Below, piece after piece: positions 56,542 through 64,000 of a DNA stretch of 64,000 nt (position 1 is its first letter; every line of letters starts with the position of its first letter). Under the pieces are notes generated by a model. It saw only the letters and a program-made list of their open reading frames with translations. It searched no databases and was not told the origin of the DNA. Origin of the DNA: Paracoccus sp. MA (GTDB taxonomy: Bacteria; Pseudomonadota; Alphaproteobacteria; Rhodobacterales; Rhodobacteraceae). The DNA lies in contig NZ_CP087597.1 of the NCBI RefSeq assembly GCF_020990385.1, forward strand, positions 581,001 to 645,000, given 5' to 3'. Both the position numbers and the translations under genes were made by a program.

Positions 56542-57438
56542 TCAGGGGCAGGCGGCGGCACCGGCGCGCGCCTCGAGGAAGCCCTGCGAGAACACCGCGC
56601 CGGGCTGGATGCGGCGCAGGTCGGCCAGGGCATCGCGCGCGGAAAGCCCGCTGTCCAGCAGGCGCGCGTAAAGCCCGGCCACGGCCGTGAAATCGCCCGG
56701 TTGCGGCGACAGCCGCAGCGCGCCGATGCGGGCCTCGCGCAGGGCGCCGATCTGTCCCGCGACGCTCATATGCGTATAGCTCAGCGTCTGGACGCCGTTC
56801 ACGGTCAGGAAGGGCTGGCCCTCCAGCGTCTCGACCGTGCGGCCGTCGGGGTCTTCGGCGCAGACGAACTGGCAGCTGTCCTTGGCGCGGTCGTGCAGCC
56901 GCGCGTGATAGCAGCGCCCCGAGATCGCCAGCGGCGCCCGGCCATGGCCCCAGACCTCGACCGCGACGCCCGCATCGGCCCCGGCACGAGCAAGATGCGC
57001 GACCGAGTCCAGCGGCAGCTCGGGCGGCAGGCAGATGCGGCGCGCGCCTCGCGACGCCAGCCATTCCAGCGTGCCCTCGTTATAGACGTTGACCGTGGGG
57101 CCGACCCAGAAGGGCGCACCCTCGGGCAGGTGTTCGAGCGCGGTCAGGTCCGCGATCTCGACCGGCAGGCCCGAGGCGAACAGCTCGGCCGTCTGCCGGC
57201 GCTCGCGCTTGAGCGTGATCAGCGTCAGCGTGGACAGCGCCACCTCCTTGCCGGCGGCTTGCAGCACCTCGACCGCGGCGGGGATCTCGTGCTGCCAGAA
57301 GGGCAGGCGCTTCGAGCAGACCCATTCGCCGATCACCACCCGCTTGACGGGGGTTTCGGCCAGGCTCCGGTAGAAGTCGCGGACCTGGTCCGCGTTCCAG
57401 AAAAAGGCGATGGGGCCGACGGTCAGGTCCATGGTCAT
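56542..57438 (-). CDS. ubiV: Oxygen-independent ubiquinone hydroxylation protein UbiV
   Basis: A 298-residue U32-family protein. The cysteines expected to hold the 4Fe-4S cluster are present: GEWVCSKRLPFW (about residue 43) and GRCYHARLHDRAKDSCQFVC (about 174-193). With UbiU it forms a heterodimer that hydroxylates the quinone ring under anaerobiosis using prephenate as oxygen donor (known from E. coli). It overlaps ubiU by ATGA. Confidence 0.94.
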   Translation of the reverse strand: MTMDLTVGPIAFFWNADQVRDFYRSLAETPVKRVVIGEWVCSKRLPFWQHEIPAAVEVLQAAGKEVALSTLTLITLKRERRQTAELFASGLPVEIADLTALEHLPEGAPFWVGPTVNVYNEGTLEWLASRGARRICLPPELPLDSVAHLARAGADAGVAVEVWGHGRAPLAISGRCYHARLHDRAKDSCQFVCAEDPDGRTVETLEGQPFLTVNGVQTLSYTHMSVAGQIGALREARIGALRLSPQPGDFTAVAGLYARLLDSGLSARDALADLRRIQPGAVFSQGFLEARAGAAACP

Positions 57439-58430
57439 CTCCAGGTCTTGGCATAGGCGCCGGTGGTCGCGGCCTGGCCCTCGGTCAGCCGCGCAAGCAG
57501 TCCCTCGGGCATGGGCGCGCCCTGTTCGGCGGCCTCGACGGCGGCGCGGAAGGCGCGCACCACCTGCGCCACATAGGCGCGCGAGCGCTGCCGCCCCTCG
57601 ATCTTCAAGGCGCGGACCCCGGCCTTCTGCAGCGCCGGGATCAGCCGGGTCGCGTCCAGGCTGACCGGATCCTCGAAGATATGGCCGGTCTGGCTGTCCC
57701 CCTTGCCGTCGGGCGAGGTGAAGCAGCCCTTGCACAGCGTCGGATAGGGCACCGGCATGCCCTTGGGCGTGCGGTGGATCAGGAAATCGCCCAGCCGCGC
57801 CTCGTGATTGCCGCCGACATCGGCATAGGCGACGTGGCTTGCGGGCGAGCAGACGCCGTTCATGTTCGGCGACAGCCCCGTGGCATAGGAGGAGAGCGAG
57901 CAGCGCCCCTCGGCCATCACGCAGAGCCCGCCGAAGACGAAGACCTCGGTTTCCACGTCGATCTCGCGGTTGATGGCGGTGATCTCCTCGACCGACAGCA
58001 CGCGTGGCAGCACCACCCGGCGGATGCCGAAGGTCCGGGCATAGAAGTTGATCGCGTCGGGATTGGCGGCGGCGGCCTGCACCGACAGGTGCAGCCGCAG
58101 GCCGGGATGGGCCTCGGCCGCATGGGCGATCAGGCCCAGATCGGCCAGGATCACCGCATCGGCGCCCAGCCGGGCGGCGTCGGCCACGGCGCGGTGCCAC
58201 AGCGTCTGGTCGCCGGCGCGCGGGAAGGTGTTGATCGCCACCAGCACATGCGCGCCGCGCGCATGGGCATAGGCCACGCCCTCGGCCAGTTCCTCGCGGC
58301 TGAAGTTCAGGCCGGGGAAGTTGCGGGCGTTCGTCTCGTCGGCAAAGCCGCAATAGACCGTGTGCGCGCCGGCATCGACCGCTGCGCGCAAGGCTGCCGG
58401 GGTCCCGGCGGGGCAGACCAGTTCCATCAT
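57435..58430 (-). CDS. ubiU: Oxygen-independent ubiquinone hydroxylation protein UbiU
   Basis: A 331-residue U32-family protein. Four cluster-binding cysteines are visible: GLCVMAEGRCSLSSY, NMNGVCSPAS and CKGCFTSPDG. The N-terminus MELVCPAGTPAALRAAVDAG is typical. It partners UbiV in oxygen-independent ubiquinone synthesis, which lets the cell make ubiquinone during denitrification. The start overlaps the ubiT stop by ATGA. Confidence 0.95.
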   Translation of the reverse strand: MMELVCPAGTPAALRAAVDAGAHTVYCGFADETNARNFPGLNFSREELAEGVAYAHARGAHVLVAINTFPRAGDQTLWHRAVADAARLGADAVILADLGLIAHAAEAHPGLRLHLSVQAAAANPDAINFYARTFGIRRVVLPRVLSVEEITAINREIDVETEVFVFGGLCVMAEGRCSLSSYATGLSPNMNGVCSPASHVAYADVGGNHEARLGDFLIHRTPKGMPVPYPTLCKGCFTSPDGKGDSQTGHIFEDPVSLDATRLIPALQKAGVRALKIEGRQRSRAYVAQVVRAFRAAVEAAEQGAPMPEGLLARLTEGQAATTGAYAKTWR

Positions 58431-58960
58431 GGCGTCACCTCCTGCCGGGACAGGACCAGCCCGCTTTTGCGGGCGACGAGATCCGAGCCGCGGCGCAGCC
58501 AGCGGTCCAGCGGCCGGCCGGAAAGCGTCGCCAGTTCCTCGGTCAGGTCCAGTTCGGCATCGTCCAGCGCATTGCGCAGCGCCAGCACCGCCGAAGTGTC
58601 GCCGGAAATCTGCAGATCGCCGGAAAAGAACAGCGCATCGCCGTCCTCGGCGCCGTGCAGCATGGCGAGGAAGGCGGCCAGCCCGCCCCGGATCGCGGCG
58701 TCATGCGCCGGTTCGGGCGCGCGGCGCGAATGGGCGGACAGCCGCCGCGCCTCGGGCTCCATCAGCAGCAGGAAGGGCCCGTCGCTGACATCGAGCAGGA
58801 AGCGCGCCCGGCCATGCGGGCCGAGCCGCGACAGGATTGCGGGCCGGCGGGCGGCGATGCGGCGCAGGAATGCCGTCAGGGCCAAGCCAAGGGCCCGGCG
58901 GGCAAGGGGCGGGGGCGGAAGCCGCATCAGCAGCGGCGTCAGGGCGGGGCGCTGGGTCAT
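58427..58960 (-). CDS. ubiT: SCP2-domain ubiquinone biosynthesis accessory factor UbiT
   Basis: A 177-residue protein with an SCP2 lipid-binding domain: FLLDVSDGPFLLLMEPEARR and GDALFFSGDLQISGDTSAVL (the GDL..SGD motif), then ALRNALDDAELDLTEELATL. It is the anaerobic counterpart of UbiJ and binds lipophilic ubiquinone intermediates. ATG at 58960. First gene of the unit ubiT-ubiU-ubiV-nnrS; a perfect FNR-type box is 35 bases upstream. Confidence 0.92.
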   Translation of the reverse strand: MTQRPALTPLLMRLPPPPLARRALGLALTAFLRRIAARRPAILSRLGPHGRARFLLDVSDGPFLLLMEPEARRLSAHSRRAPEPAHDAAIRGGLAAFLAMLHGAEDGDALFFSGDLQISGDTSAVLALRNALDDAELDLTEELATLSGRPLDRWLRRGSDLVARKSGLVLSRQEVTP

Positions 58961-58994
58961 GTCCAAGGTCTAGGCCGGTCAATCGGCGCTGTGA

Positions 58995-59008
58995 TTGATC
59001 TTCGTCAA
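58995..59008. promoter_or_regulatory. FNR/NNR-type box between ubiT and ubiD
   Basis: TTGATCTTCGTCAA, a perfect TTGA-N6-TCAA, lies in the divergent gap, 35 bases from the ubiT start and 74 from the ubiD start. It can link both anaerobic ubiquinone units to the same regulator. Confidence 0.85.
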
Positions 59009-59081
59009 GCCCCGGCCAGAATTCCTCGCCTAGCTTGACCCATGACCCGCCCGCCTTGCCGCGGGCCTGCCGGAGCCTTCG

Positions 59082-60551
59082 ATGCGCAGCCTTCCCTCCT
59101 TCCCCGATCTGCGGGCCTTTCTTGCCTGGCTGGAGGCGCGGGGCGAGCTTGCGCGCATCGCCGAGCCCGTCTCGCCCCGCCATGAGATGACCGCGGTGCA
59201 GTTGGCCTGCCTGCGCCGCGGCGGGCCGGCGCTGCGCTTCGACCGGCCCGGGGAATCGCGCATTCCGGTCGTCGCCAACCTGTTCGGCACCAGGGCGCGG
59301 GTCGCGGCCGGGCTGGGGCTGCAGCCCGACGAGATCGCGGGCTTCGGCGCATTCCTCGCCGCCTTGCGCAGCCCGGCCCCGGTCGAGGGCATGCGCGACG
59401 CCATGTCGCGCTGGCCGATGCTGCGGGCGGCGCTGGCGACGCGCCCGAAGCTCATGCGCAACGGCCCGGTGCAGGAGGCCGCGCTGCCCGGCCTCGATTC
59501 GCTGCCCGTGCAGACGCCCTGGCCCGGGGATGGCGGGCCGCTGATCACCTGGCCGGTGGTGCTGACGCGGCCGCAGGACAGCCGGGCCGAGGACCTGGCG
59601 CGCTACAACCTGGGCGTCTATCGCGCGCAGGTGCTGGGGCCGGACCGGCTGATCCTGCGCTGGCTGGCGCATCGCGGCGGGGCGGCGCATCACCGCAGCT
59701 GGGCGCGGGCGGGTGAGCCGATGCCGGTCGCCATCGCACTTGGCGCCGATCCGGCGCTGCTGCTGGCCGCCGCGCTGCCCTTGCCCGAGACGGTGTCCGA
59801 GCTGGGCTTTTCCGGCGTGCTGCGCGGTGCGCGGGCGGAACTGGTCGCGGCGCAGACCGTGCCGCTGATGGTGCCCGCCCGGGCGGAGGTGATCGTCGAG
59901 GGCTGGATCCATCCGGGCGAGACGGCGCCCGAAGGCCCCTTCGGCGACCATACCGGCTATTACAATGCCGTCGAACCCTTCCCGGTCATGCGCGTCAGCC
60001 GCATCACCTGCCGCGACGAGCCGCTTTATCTCTCGACCGTCACCGGCCGGCCGCCCGACGAGCCCTCGGTCATCGGCGAGCTGTTCAACGAGCTCGCCCT
60101 GCCGGTGATCCGCGCCCAGATCCCCGAGGTCACCGACCTGTGGCTGCCGCCCGCCGCCTGTTCCTATCGCATGGCGGTGGTGGCGATCGACAAGCGCTAT
60201 CCCGGCCAGGCGCGGCGGGTGATGATGGCGCTGTGGGGGATGTTGCCGCAATTCAGCTATACCAAGCTGGTCGTCGTGGTGGACCGCGACATCGACGTGC
60301 GCAACTGGGACGATATCGCCTGGGCGATCTCGACCCGGATGGACCCGGGGCGCGATGCGATGCTGATCGACCGCACCCCGATGGACTACCTCGACTTCGC
60401 CTCGCCCATCGAGGGGCTGGCGGGCAAGCTGGGGCTGGACGCCACCACCAAGATCGGCGCCGAGACCGGGCGGGAATGGGGCCGGGTCATGCAGCTTGAC
60501 CCCGCCCATGAGGCGCGGGCCGAGGCGCTGCTTGCCACGGTGCTGCCATGA
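59082..60551 (+). CDS. ubiD: UbiD-family decarboxylase
   Basis: A 489-residue UbiD. The N-terminal DLRAFLAWLEARGELARIAE is standard. The prenyl-FMN site region has YNLGVYRAQVLGPDRLILRW and SEGWI-type PEGPFGDHTGYYNAVEPFPV with the conserved Glu-Asp/His. It decarboxylates 4-hydroxy-3-polyprenylbenzoate using the cofactor made by UbiX, encoded next. It is divergent from ubiT under a shared FNR box, so this copy may be the anaerobic one. Confidence 0.95.
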   Translation: MRSLPSFPDLRAFLAWLEARGELARIAEPVSPRHEMTAVQLACLRRGGPALRFDRPGESRIPVVANLFGTRARVAAGLGLQPDEIAGFGAFLAALRSPAPVEGMRDAMSRWPMLRAALATRPKLMRNGPVQEAALPGLDSLPVQTPWPGDGGPLITWPVVLTRPQDSRAEDLARYNLGVYRAQVLGPDRLILRWLAHRGGAAHHRSWARAGEPMPVAIALGADPALLLAAALPLPETVSELGFSGVLRGARAELVAAQTVPLMVPARAEVIVEGWIHPGETAPEGPFGDHTGYYNAVEPFPVMRVSRITCRDEPLYLSTVTGRPPDEPSVIGELFNELALPVIRAQIPEVTDLWLPPAACSYRMAVVAIDKRYPGQARRVMMALWGMLPQFSYTKLVVVVDRDIDVRNWDDIAWAISTRMDPGRDAMLIDRTPMDYLDFASPIEGLAGKLGLDATTKIGAETGREWGRVMQLDPAHEARAEALLATVLP

Positions 60552-61132
60552 GGGTGGTGCTGGGCGTTTCCGGCGCCTCGGGCGCGGTGCTGGCGCTGGA
60601 TTGCGCCCGTGCGCTGACCCGCGCCGGGGCCGAGATCGATCTGGTCGTCTCGGCCATGGCCGAGCGCACGCTGGCCGAAGAGGCCGGCCCCGGCGCGCTG
60701 CGCGACCTGCAGGCGCTGGCCACGCGCGTACATGCGCAGCGCGACCTGGGGGCCGGGATCGCCTCGGGCTCCTGTCCGGTCGCCGGCATGATCGTCGCGC
60801 CCTGCTCGATGCGCAGCCTTGCCGCCATCGCGCATGGTTTCGACGACGGGCTGCTGACACGCGCCGCCTCGGTGCAACTGAAGGAGCGCCGGCCGCTGGT
60901 CCTGCTGGCGCGCGAGGCGCCGCTGACGCTGGCGCATCTGGAAAACATGCAGGCCGCGACCCGGATGGGCGCGGTGATCCTGCCACCCGTGCCGGCCTTT
61001 TACCTGCGTCCGCAGAGCCTGGCCGAAGCCACCGCCCAGATCGCCGCCCGCGCGGTCGATCTGCTGCGCCTCGGCCCGCCGCTCGCCCGGGCCTGGACCC
61101 CTGCCCAAACCGATGGAGAGCGCCATGACTGA
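60548..61132 (+). CDS. ubiX: Flavin prenyltransferase UbiX
   Basis: A 194-residue flavodoxin-fold enzyme. LGVSGASGAVLALDCARAL at the N-terminus binds FMN phosphate, SCPVAGMIVAPCSMRSLAAI carries the conserved APCS segment, and RAASVQLKERRPLVLLAREA is the conserved prenyl-phosphate-binding region. It makes prenylated FMN for UbiD. ATGA overlap with ubiD. Confidence 0.95.
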   Translation: MRVVLGVSGASGAVLALDCARALTRAGAEIDLVVSAMAERTLAEEAGPGALRDLQALATRVHAQRDLGAGIASGSCPVAGMIVAPCSMRSLAAIAHGFDDGLLTRAASVQLKERRPLVLLAREAPLTLAHLENMQAATRMGAVILPPVPAFYLRPQSLAEATAQIAARAVDLLRLGPPLARAWTPAQTDGERHD

Positions 61133-61790
61133 GATCACCCTTGCCCCCGACAGCATCGTCGGCGACATCGCCGCCCGGCTGCCCGGCGCCGCCGAGGTCT
61201 TTCGCCGCGCCGGCATCAGCTTCTGCTGCGGCGGCAACCTTCCCCTGGCCGAGGCCGCGGCCAAGGCCGGCGCAGCCCTGCCGGCGCTGACCGCCGAGCT
61301 GCAGGCGCTGATCGACCGCGCCGGGCGCGACGCGCCGGCCGAGACACCGGCGCTGATCGACCACATCCTGACGCGCTATCACGACACCCATCGCGAGGAG
61401 CTGGCCTGGCTGATCGGCCTCGCCCAGCGGGTCGAGACGGTGCATGGCGACCATGACGAGGCGCCCCTGGGCCTGACCGAGGCGCTGCTGGCACTGCGCG
61501 ACGAGCTCGAATCGCATATGGCCAAGGAAGAGACGGTGCTGTTCCCCGCCATCCTGCAGGGCGCCGGCGCCATGCTGGCCGGGCCGATCCGCATCATGCA
61601 GGCCGAGCATGAGGATACTGGCAGCCAGCTGCGCCGGATCGAGCATGTCACCCATGGCCTGACCCTGCCGGTCGGCGCCTGCGGCTCGTGGACGGCGCTA
61701 TATACCGGCTTGCGCAAGCTTTGCGACGACGTGGTCGCCCATATCCATCTGGAGGAAGAAGTGCTGTTCCCGCGCGTGCTGGCGGCCTGA
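61125..61790 (+). CDS. Di-iron iron-sulfur-cluster repair protein (ScdA/YtfE/DnrN-like)
   Basis: A 221-residue RIC-family protein. The N-terminal ScdA_N domain has PGAAEVFRRAGISFCCGGNL with the vicinal Cys pair. The C-terminal hemerythrin domain has HILTRYHDTHREELAWLIG, ESHMAKEETVLFPAIL, MQAEHEDTGSQLRRIEHVTH and HIHLEEEVLFPRVL, giving the His/Glu ligands of the di-iron site. It repairs nitrosatively damaged iron-sulfur proteins. ATG at 61125 (GGAG before it) overlaps ubiX by 8 bases. Confidence 0.94.
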   Translation: MTEITLAPDSIVGDIAARLPGAAEVFRRAGISFCCGGNLPLAEAAAKAGAALPALTAELQALIDRAGRDAPAETPALIDHILTRYHDTHREELAWLIGLAQRVETVHGDHDEAPLGLTEALLALRDELESHMAKEETVLFPAILQGAGAMLAGPIRIMQAEHEDTGSQLRRIEHVTHGLTLPVGACGSWTALYTGLRKLCDDVVAHIHLEEEVLFPRVLAA

Positions 61791-61840
61791 CCGGGCCGCG
61801 CGGGCCCTCGGCGCCGCGGCGCCGGGGCCTTGCCCGGCGT

Positions 61841-62113
61841 TCAGCCCCCCGCGGGGGTGCGGGTCGGGATGGCGAAGCGGGCGCGCTTCAGGATCGTGCC
61901 CGCTGCGTCGATGGTCAGACGCAGCGCCTGGCCGCGGAAAAAGAAGGTCAGGCGGTGGCGGCCGGCATCCTCGCCCTCGCCGGTCTCGCAGCGGGTGGTG
62001 ATGCGGTTCTCGCGCAGCAGCTCGGGCACCCGGCCGGGATCGAGCCCGAAGGCCGAGGCCAGTTCCTGCGCCTCGACCACGAAACCGCTTTCGGTCAAGT
62101 CGATCCTGTCCAT
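61841..62113 (-). CDS. DUF6522-type small protein
   Basis: A 90-residue protein: a start helix (VVEAQELASAFGLDPGRVPE), a turn with LLRENRITTRCETGEGEDAG, then a beta-hairpin (RHRLTFFFRGQALRLTIDAA). This pattern fits the DUF6522 family found near denitrification genes in alphaproteobacteria; function unknown. ATG at 62113, not further upstream where the reading is non-coding. A degenerate FNR box lies 80 bases upstream. It is convergent with the ScdA-like gene; a 16-base palindrome (61809-61824) lies between them. Confidence 0.75.
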   Translation of the reverse strand: MDRIDLTESGFVVEAQELASAFGLDPGRVPELLRENRITTRCETGEGEDAGRHRLTFFFRGQALRLTIDAAGTILKRARFAIPTRTPAGG

Positions 62114-62192
62114 GGCTGCTTCCCCGTGATCGTCATGGCCGGGATATGGGGACCCGCGCGGCGTTTTGCCATGGCCGGGCGGGGCGTTCCGC

Positions 62193-62206
62193 CTGACTTT
62201 TGTCAA
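62193..62206 (-). promoter_or_regulatory. Degenerate FNR/NNR-type box upstream of the DUF6522 gene
   Basis: CTGACTTTTGTCAA on the plus strand equals TTGA-N6-TCAA but for one base. It is 80 bases before the start at 62113. Confidence 0.45.
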
Positions 62207-62210
62207 AAAC

Positions 62211-62243
62211 AAGGCGCGGGCGACCCCGGTCGCGCCGCGCCTT
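62211..62243 (-). terminator. Terminator hairpin of the pseudoazurin gene
   Basis: AAGGCGCG (62211-62218) pairs with CGCGCCTT (62236-62243), extended inside by GCGACC/GGTCGC, 21 bases after the pseudoazurin stop. On the minus strand it is followed by a short T-rich run (GTTTTTGACA). Confidence 0.7.
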
Positions 62244-62264
62244 CCGCTGCTGCTGGCCGCCGGG

Positions 62265-62708
62265 TCAGTTGACCTGCGCCAGTTCGGCATCCAGGCGCTC
62301 GCGCGCCTTCTTGGGCATCTTCGCCGTCTTGGCCGCGTCGAGATTCGCCGGCTCGTCGCCGACCTGCACCAGCGCCACCATGCCCATGCCGAAATGCGGC
62401 GTGCATTTCACGCCATACAGGCCGGGCTCGGTGACGGTCAGCGTATAGGCCTCGTTGATCTTGCTTTTGAAGGTTTCCACGCCTTCGGGCAGGATCTCCT
62501 TGATGGCTTCGACATTGTGGCTCTTGTCGGTCGGGATGAAGTTGATCACGTCGCCCGGCTCGGCCCGGACAAAGGCCGGTTCGAACACCATGGGGCCGGC
62601 TTCGCCCTTGTTGAGCATGTGCACGTCATGGGTTTCGGCGAATGCGGGGGCGGCAAGACCAAGCGCCAGCAGGGCTCCGGCGGCAGCGGCGAGGGATTTG
62701 TGGAACAT
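62265..62708 (-). CDS. Pseudoazurin
   Basis: A 147-residue periplasmic type 1 copper protein. Signal peptide of about 24 residues (cleavage AFA-ETHDV). Copper ligands: His in DKSHNVEAI, and Cys, His and Met in [10 protein letters not shown]. It donates electrons to nitrite reductase (cd1) and nitrous oxide reductase in Paracoccus. ATG at 62708 behind AAGGAG; a perfect FNR-type box is 77 bases upstream. Adjacent to nosC-nosR on the other strand. Confidence 0.96.
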   Translation of the reverse strand: MFHKSLAAAAGALLALGLAAPAFAETHDVHMLNKGEAGPMVFEPAFVRAEPGDVINFIPTDKSHNVEAIKEILPEGVETFKSKINEAYTLTVTEPGLYGVKCTPHFGMGMVALVQVGDEPANLDAAKTAKMPKKARERLDAELAQVN

Positions 62709-62784
62709 CGTGTTCTCCTTGGGTGGTCCGGGCGGCAAACCCGCCCTTCGCCCGTTTTCCTAGACCCTTTCCGCGGCCCGCAGC

Positions 62785-62798
62785 TTGAGCAATGTCAA
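62785..62798 (-). promoter_or_regulatory. FNR/NNR-type box upstream of pseudoazurin
   Basis: TTGAGCAATGTCAA, a perfect TTGA-N6-TCAA, 77 bases before the pseudoazurin ATG. Confidence 0.85.
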
Positions 62799-62837
62799 AT
62801 GCCGAGGGAAAAGCTTGGGCTCTTGGCTTGACAGATT

Positions 62838-62851
62838 GTCGCAGCTGCGAC
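62838..62851. promoter_or_regulatory. 14-base perfect palindrome between pseudoazurin and nosC
   Basis: GTCGCAGCTGCGAC lies between the two FNR-type boxes of this divergent region, 34 bases from the nosC-side box. It is unlike TTGA-N6-TCAA and may be the operator of a second regulator. Confidence 0.45.
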
Positions 62852-62885
62852 CGGCTGTCGCTTTTCCGGCCTCGGGTCGCATTGC

Positions 62886-62899
62886 TTGACCTAAATCAA
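62886..62899 (+). promoter_or_regulatory. FNR/NNR-type box upstream of nosC
   Basis: TTGACCTAAATCAA, a perfect TTGA-N6-TCAA, only 34 bases before the nosC ATG, which implies a short leader. Confidence 0.85.
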
Positions 62900-62933
62900 C
62901 GCGGAGTGCGGGGCCGGGGCATAGACGGGGGGC

Positions 62934-63443
62934 ATGTGCCGCCGCGCGAACCATAACCGGGCCCGATCCCCCATCACCCTTGCCGCGATCCTGCTGCTGT
63001 TGCTGGCGGGATGGGCAGGGACCGGCGCCGCCATGCCGGCGCATCTGGCGGCGGCGCTGACCGGGCCGCTGCAGGAGGTCGTGCTTTGCGCCGAGGGCCA
63101 TGCCCGGACGGTCTGGCTGGACGCCGAGGGCAACGAACATCCTGCGCCGCAGGAATGCCGCGACTGCCCGGTCTGCCATCCCCCCATGCTGGCCGCCGGC
63201 CCCGAGCCGTGCCTGCCGGCGGGGCCGGGACAATGGCTGCGCCAGGCCGGGCCGCTGCCGGGGGCGCAGGTCCGCGGCGCGGGCCGGCCGCTGATGGTGC
63301 TGGCGCGCGGCCCGCCACTTTTCCTTTCTGCCCGGACCGTCACGGTCCTGTCGCCTGCGGGCGAAAGCCTTCGGCCGGATGCGGCCGAGCCGCGCCTAAC
63401 GAAGCGCGGGGCCCGGGCATTTGCCATGGATGCCCGAGCATGA
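62934..63443 (+). CDS. nosC: NosC, nos-cluster protein
   Basis: A 169-residue protein. N-terminal signal/membrane segment (PITLAAILLLLLAGWAGTGA), then a small soluble part with the Cys motif ECRDCPVCHPPML (C-x2-C-x2-C-H, about residues 74-82), which could bind copper, zinc or a cluster. It occupies the position of nosC directly before nosR as in Paracoccus denitrificans; NosC function is not established. The stop overlaps the nosR ATG (ATGA). Confidence 0.8.
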   Translation: MCRRANHNRARSPITLAAILLLLLAGWAGTGAAMPAHLAAALTGPLQEVVLCAEGHARTVWLDAEGNEHPAPQECRDCPVCHPPMLAAGPEPCLPAGPGQWLRQAGPLPGAQVRGAGRPLMVLARGPPLFLSARTVTVLSPAGESLRPDAAEPRLTKRGARAFAMDARA

Positions 63444-64000
63444 AGATCCTTCGCCTTGTCCTCGCCCTTGCGCTGCTGATGCTGCCGGCGCTGCCAGCGG
63501 CCGCCGAAAGCGTGCTGGCCCAGCTTCTGCCGGAGCAGAACGCGGCCGATCTGGTGCCCGGCGCCGAGGGTTTCGGGCCGATCCGCCCGGATCTGGCCGT
63601 CGCGCCGGTGCTGAAGGGCGGCGAGACCGTCGCCCATGCCTTCGTCACCTCGGATTTCGTCGGCACCACCGGCTATTCCGGCAAGCCCATCCATACGCTG
63701 GTGGCGCTGGACCGGGATGCGAAGATCGCCGGCGTCCGGCTGGTCAAGCATTCCGAGCCCATCGTGCTGATCGGCATCCCCGAAGCCAAGGTCAAGGCGC
63801 TGGTCGAAGGCTATCAGGGCCTCGACCTGGTGGCCGAGGCCCGTTCGGGCGGCACCGCGCATGAGGTCGAGATCATCTCGGGCGCCACGGTCACGGTGAT
63901 GGTGATCGACGATTCCATCGTCCGCTCGGGCCTGAAGGTCGCGCGCGCGCTGGGTCTTGGCGGCCTTGCCCCCGAAGCCGCGGCGACCGGCCCGACATTC
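63440..64000 (+). CDS. nosR: Nitrous oxide reductase expression regulator NosR, N-terminal part (partial)
   Basis: The first 187 residues only; the gene runs past the window end. A signal peptide (MKILRLVLALALLMLPALPA) leads into the periplasmic FMN-binding domain: AFVTSDFVGTTGYSGKPIHT, LIGIPEAKVKALVEGYQGLD, and EIISGATVTVMV, whose SGAT Thr is the covalent flavin attachment site in NosR/RnfG-type domains. NosR is an integral membrane iron-sulfur flavoprotein needed for nosZ expression and N2O reduction. The rest of nosR and presumably nosZDFYL lie downstream. Confidence 0.95.
   Translation, partial: MKILRLVLALALLMLPALPAAAESVLAQLLPEQNAADLVPGAEGFGPIRPDLAVAPVLKGGETVAHAFVTSDFVGTTGYSGKPIHTLVALDRDAKIAGVRLVKHSEPIVLIGIPEAKVKALVEGYQGLDLVAEARSGGTAHEVEIISGATVTVMVIDDSIVRSGLKVARALGLGGLAPEAAATGPTF

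Noticed and set aside
58701..61655. A 984-codon minus-strand open frame opposite ubiD, ubiX and the ScdA-like gene
   Set aside because: Antisense to three clear enzymes; Arg/Pro/His-rich, no start signal.
61809..61824. 16-base palindrome CGGCGCCGCGGCGCCG considered as a regulator site
   Set aside because: Between two convergent genes and made only of G and C; more likely part of a terminator-like structure, and without a T-run even that is weak.

Overview
The window is high-GC DNA with short intergenic gaps and many ATGA stop/start overlaps. It looks like the chromosome of a denitrifying alphaproteobacterium, most probably a Paracoccus (pantotrophus/denitrificans/versutus group). The genus call is inference. 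It rests on a single-chain double NarK ahead of narGHJI, a divergent FNR-family NarR lacking the FNR cysteines, pseudoazurin beside nosC-nosR, and TTGA-N6-TCAA boxes before the respiratory operons.

Region 1 (1-12.2 kb) is a general-stress island. An ECF (EcfG-like) sigma factor and a NepR-like small protein sit among genes for Ku (end joining), DUF421, PRC-barrel proteins, a stress-type SDR, a YciE ferritin-like protein, a hemerythrin-like/DDDR-repeat protein, a small receiver/sigma-like protein and an isochorismatase-family hydrolase. GGAAC-N16/17-(C/G/T)GTT motifs of the kind EcfG sigma factors use lie in the right orientation before most of these units, including two divergent pairs.

Region 2 (12.5-32.3 kb) is catabolic and cofactor DNA. 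A minus-strand operon holds purU, a folD remnant, a fumarylacetoacetate-hydrolase-like gene and a peptide/nickel-type ABC importer. A plus-strand operon holds a PanE-like reductase, an enolase-superfamily dehydratase, a 3-mercaptopyruvate sulfurtransferase, a FAD/Fe-S D-2-hydroxyacid dehydrogenase, a persulfide-dioxygenase-like MBL protein, an SQR/TSUP chimera and YciI. Facing it across a strong bidirectional terminator are larB, larE, larC, a second LarC2-like gene and a 595-residue protein I do not recognise: nickel-pincer cofactor synthesis without LarA. I propose (inference) that the two sides serve a sulfur-containing 2-hydroxyacid pathway, with the 595-residue protein as a candidate new cofactor client.

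Region 3 (32.4-38 kb) is decaying: a frameshifted and internally deleted MFS gene, an alcohol dehydrogenase without its nucleotide-binding domain, and LysR and aminotransferase remnants, between intact amine oxidase, cupin and LysR genes. Internal deletions also affect an ABC ATPase, folD and sqr/tsup in region 2, so loss of gene interiors is a theme from 13 to 38 kb.

Region 4 (37.9-43.5 kb) holds asparaginase, a FadR-type regulator, a Bcr/CflA efflux pump, a siderophore-interacting protein and Ada.

Region 5 (43.5-64 kb) is the anaerobic respiration block: narR, narK, narGHJI, a PpiC-type foldase, a DUF2478 gene, nnrS, ubiTUV and ubiD-ubiX (oxygen-independent ubiquinone synthesis), an ScdA/YtfE iron-sulfur repair protein, a DUF6522 gene, pseudoazurin, nosC and the start of nosR. 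Five perfect and one degenerate FNR/NNR boxes tie these units to low oxygen and nitrogen oxides. I saw no rRNA, tRNA, CRISPR array or intact insertion sequence.
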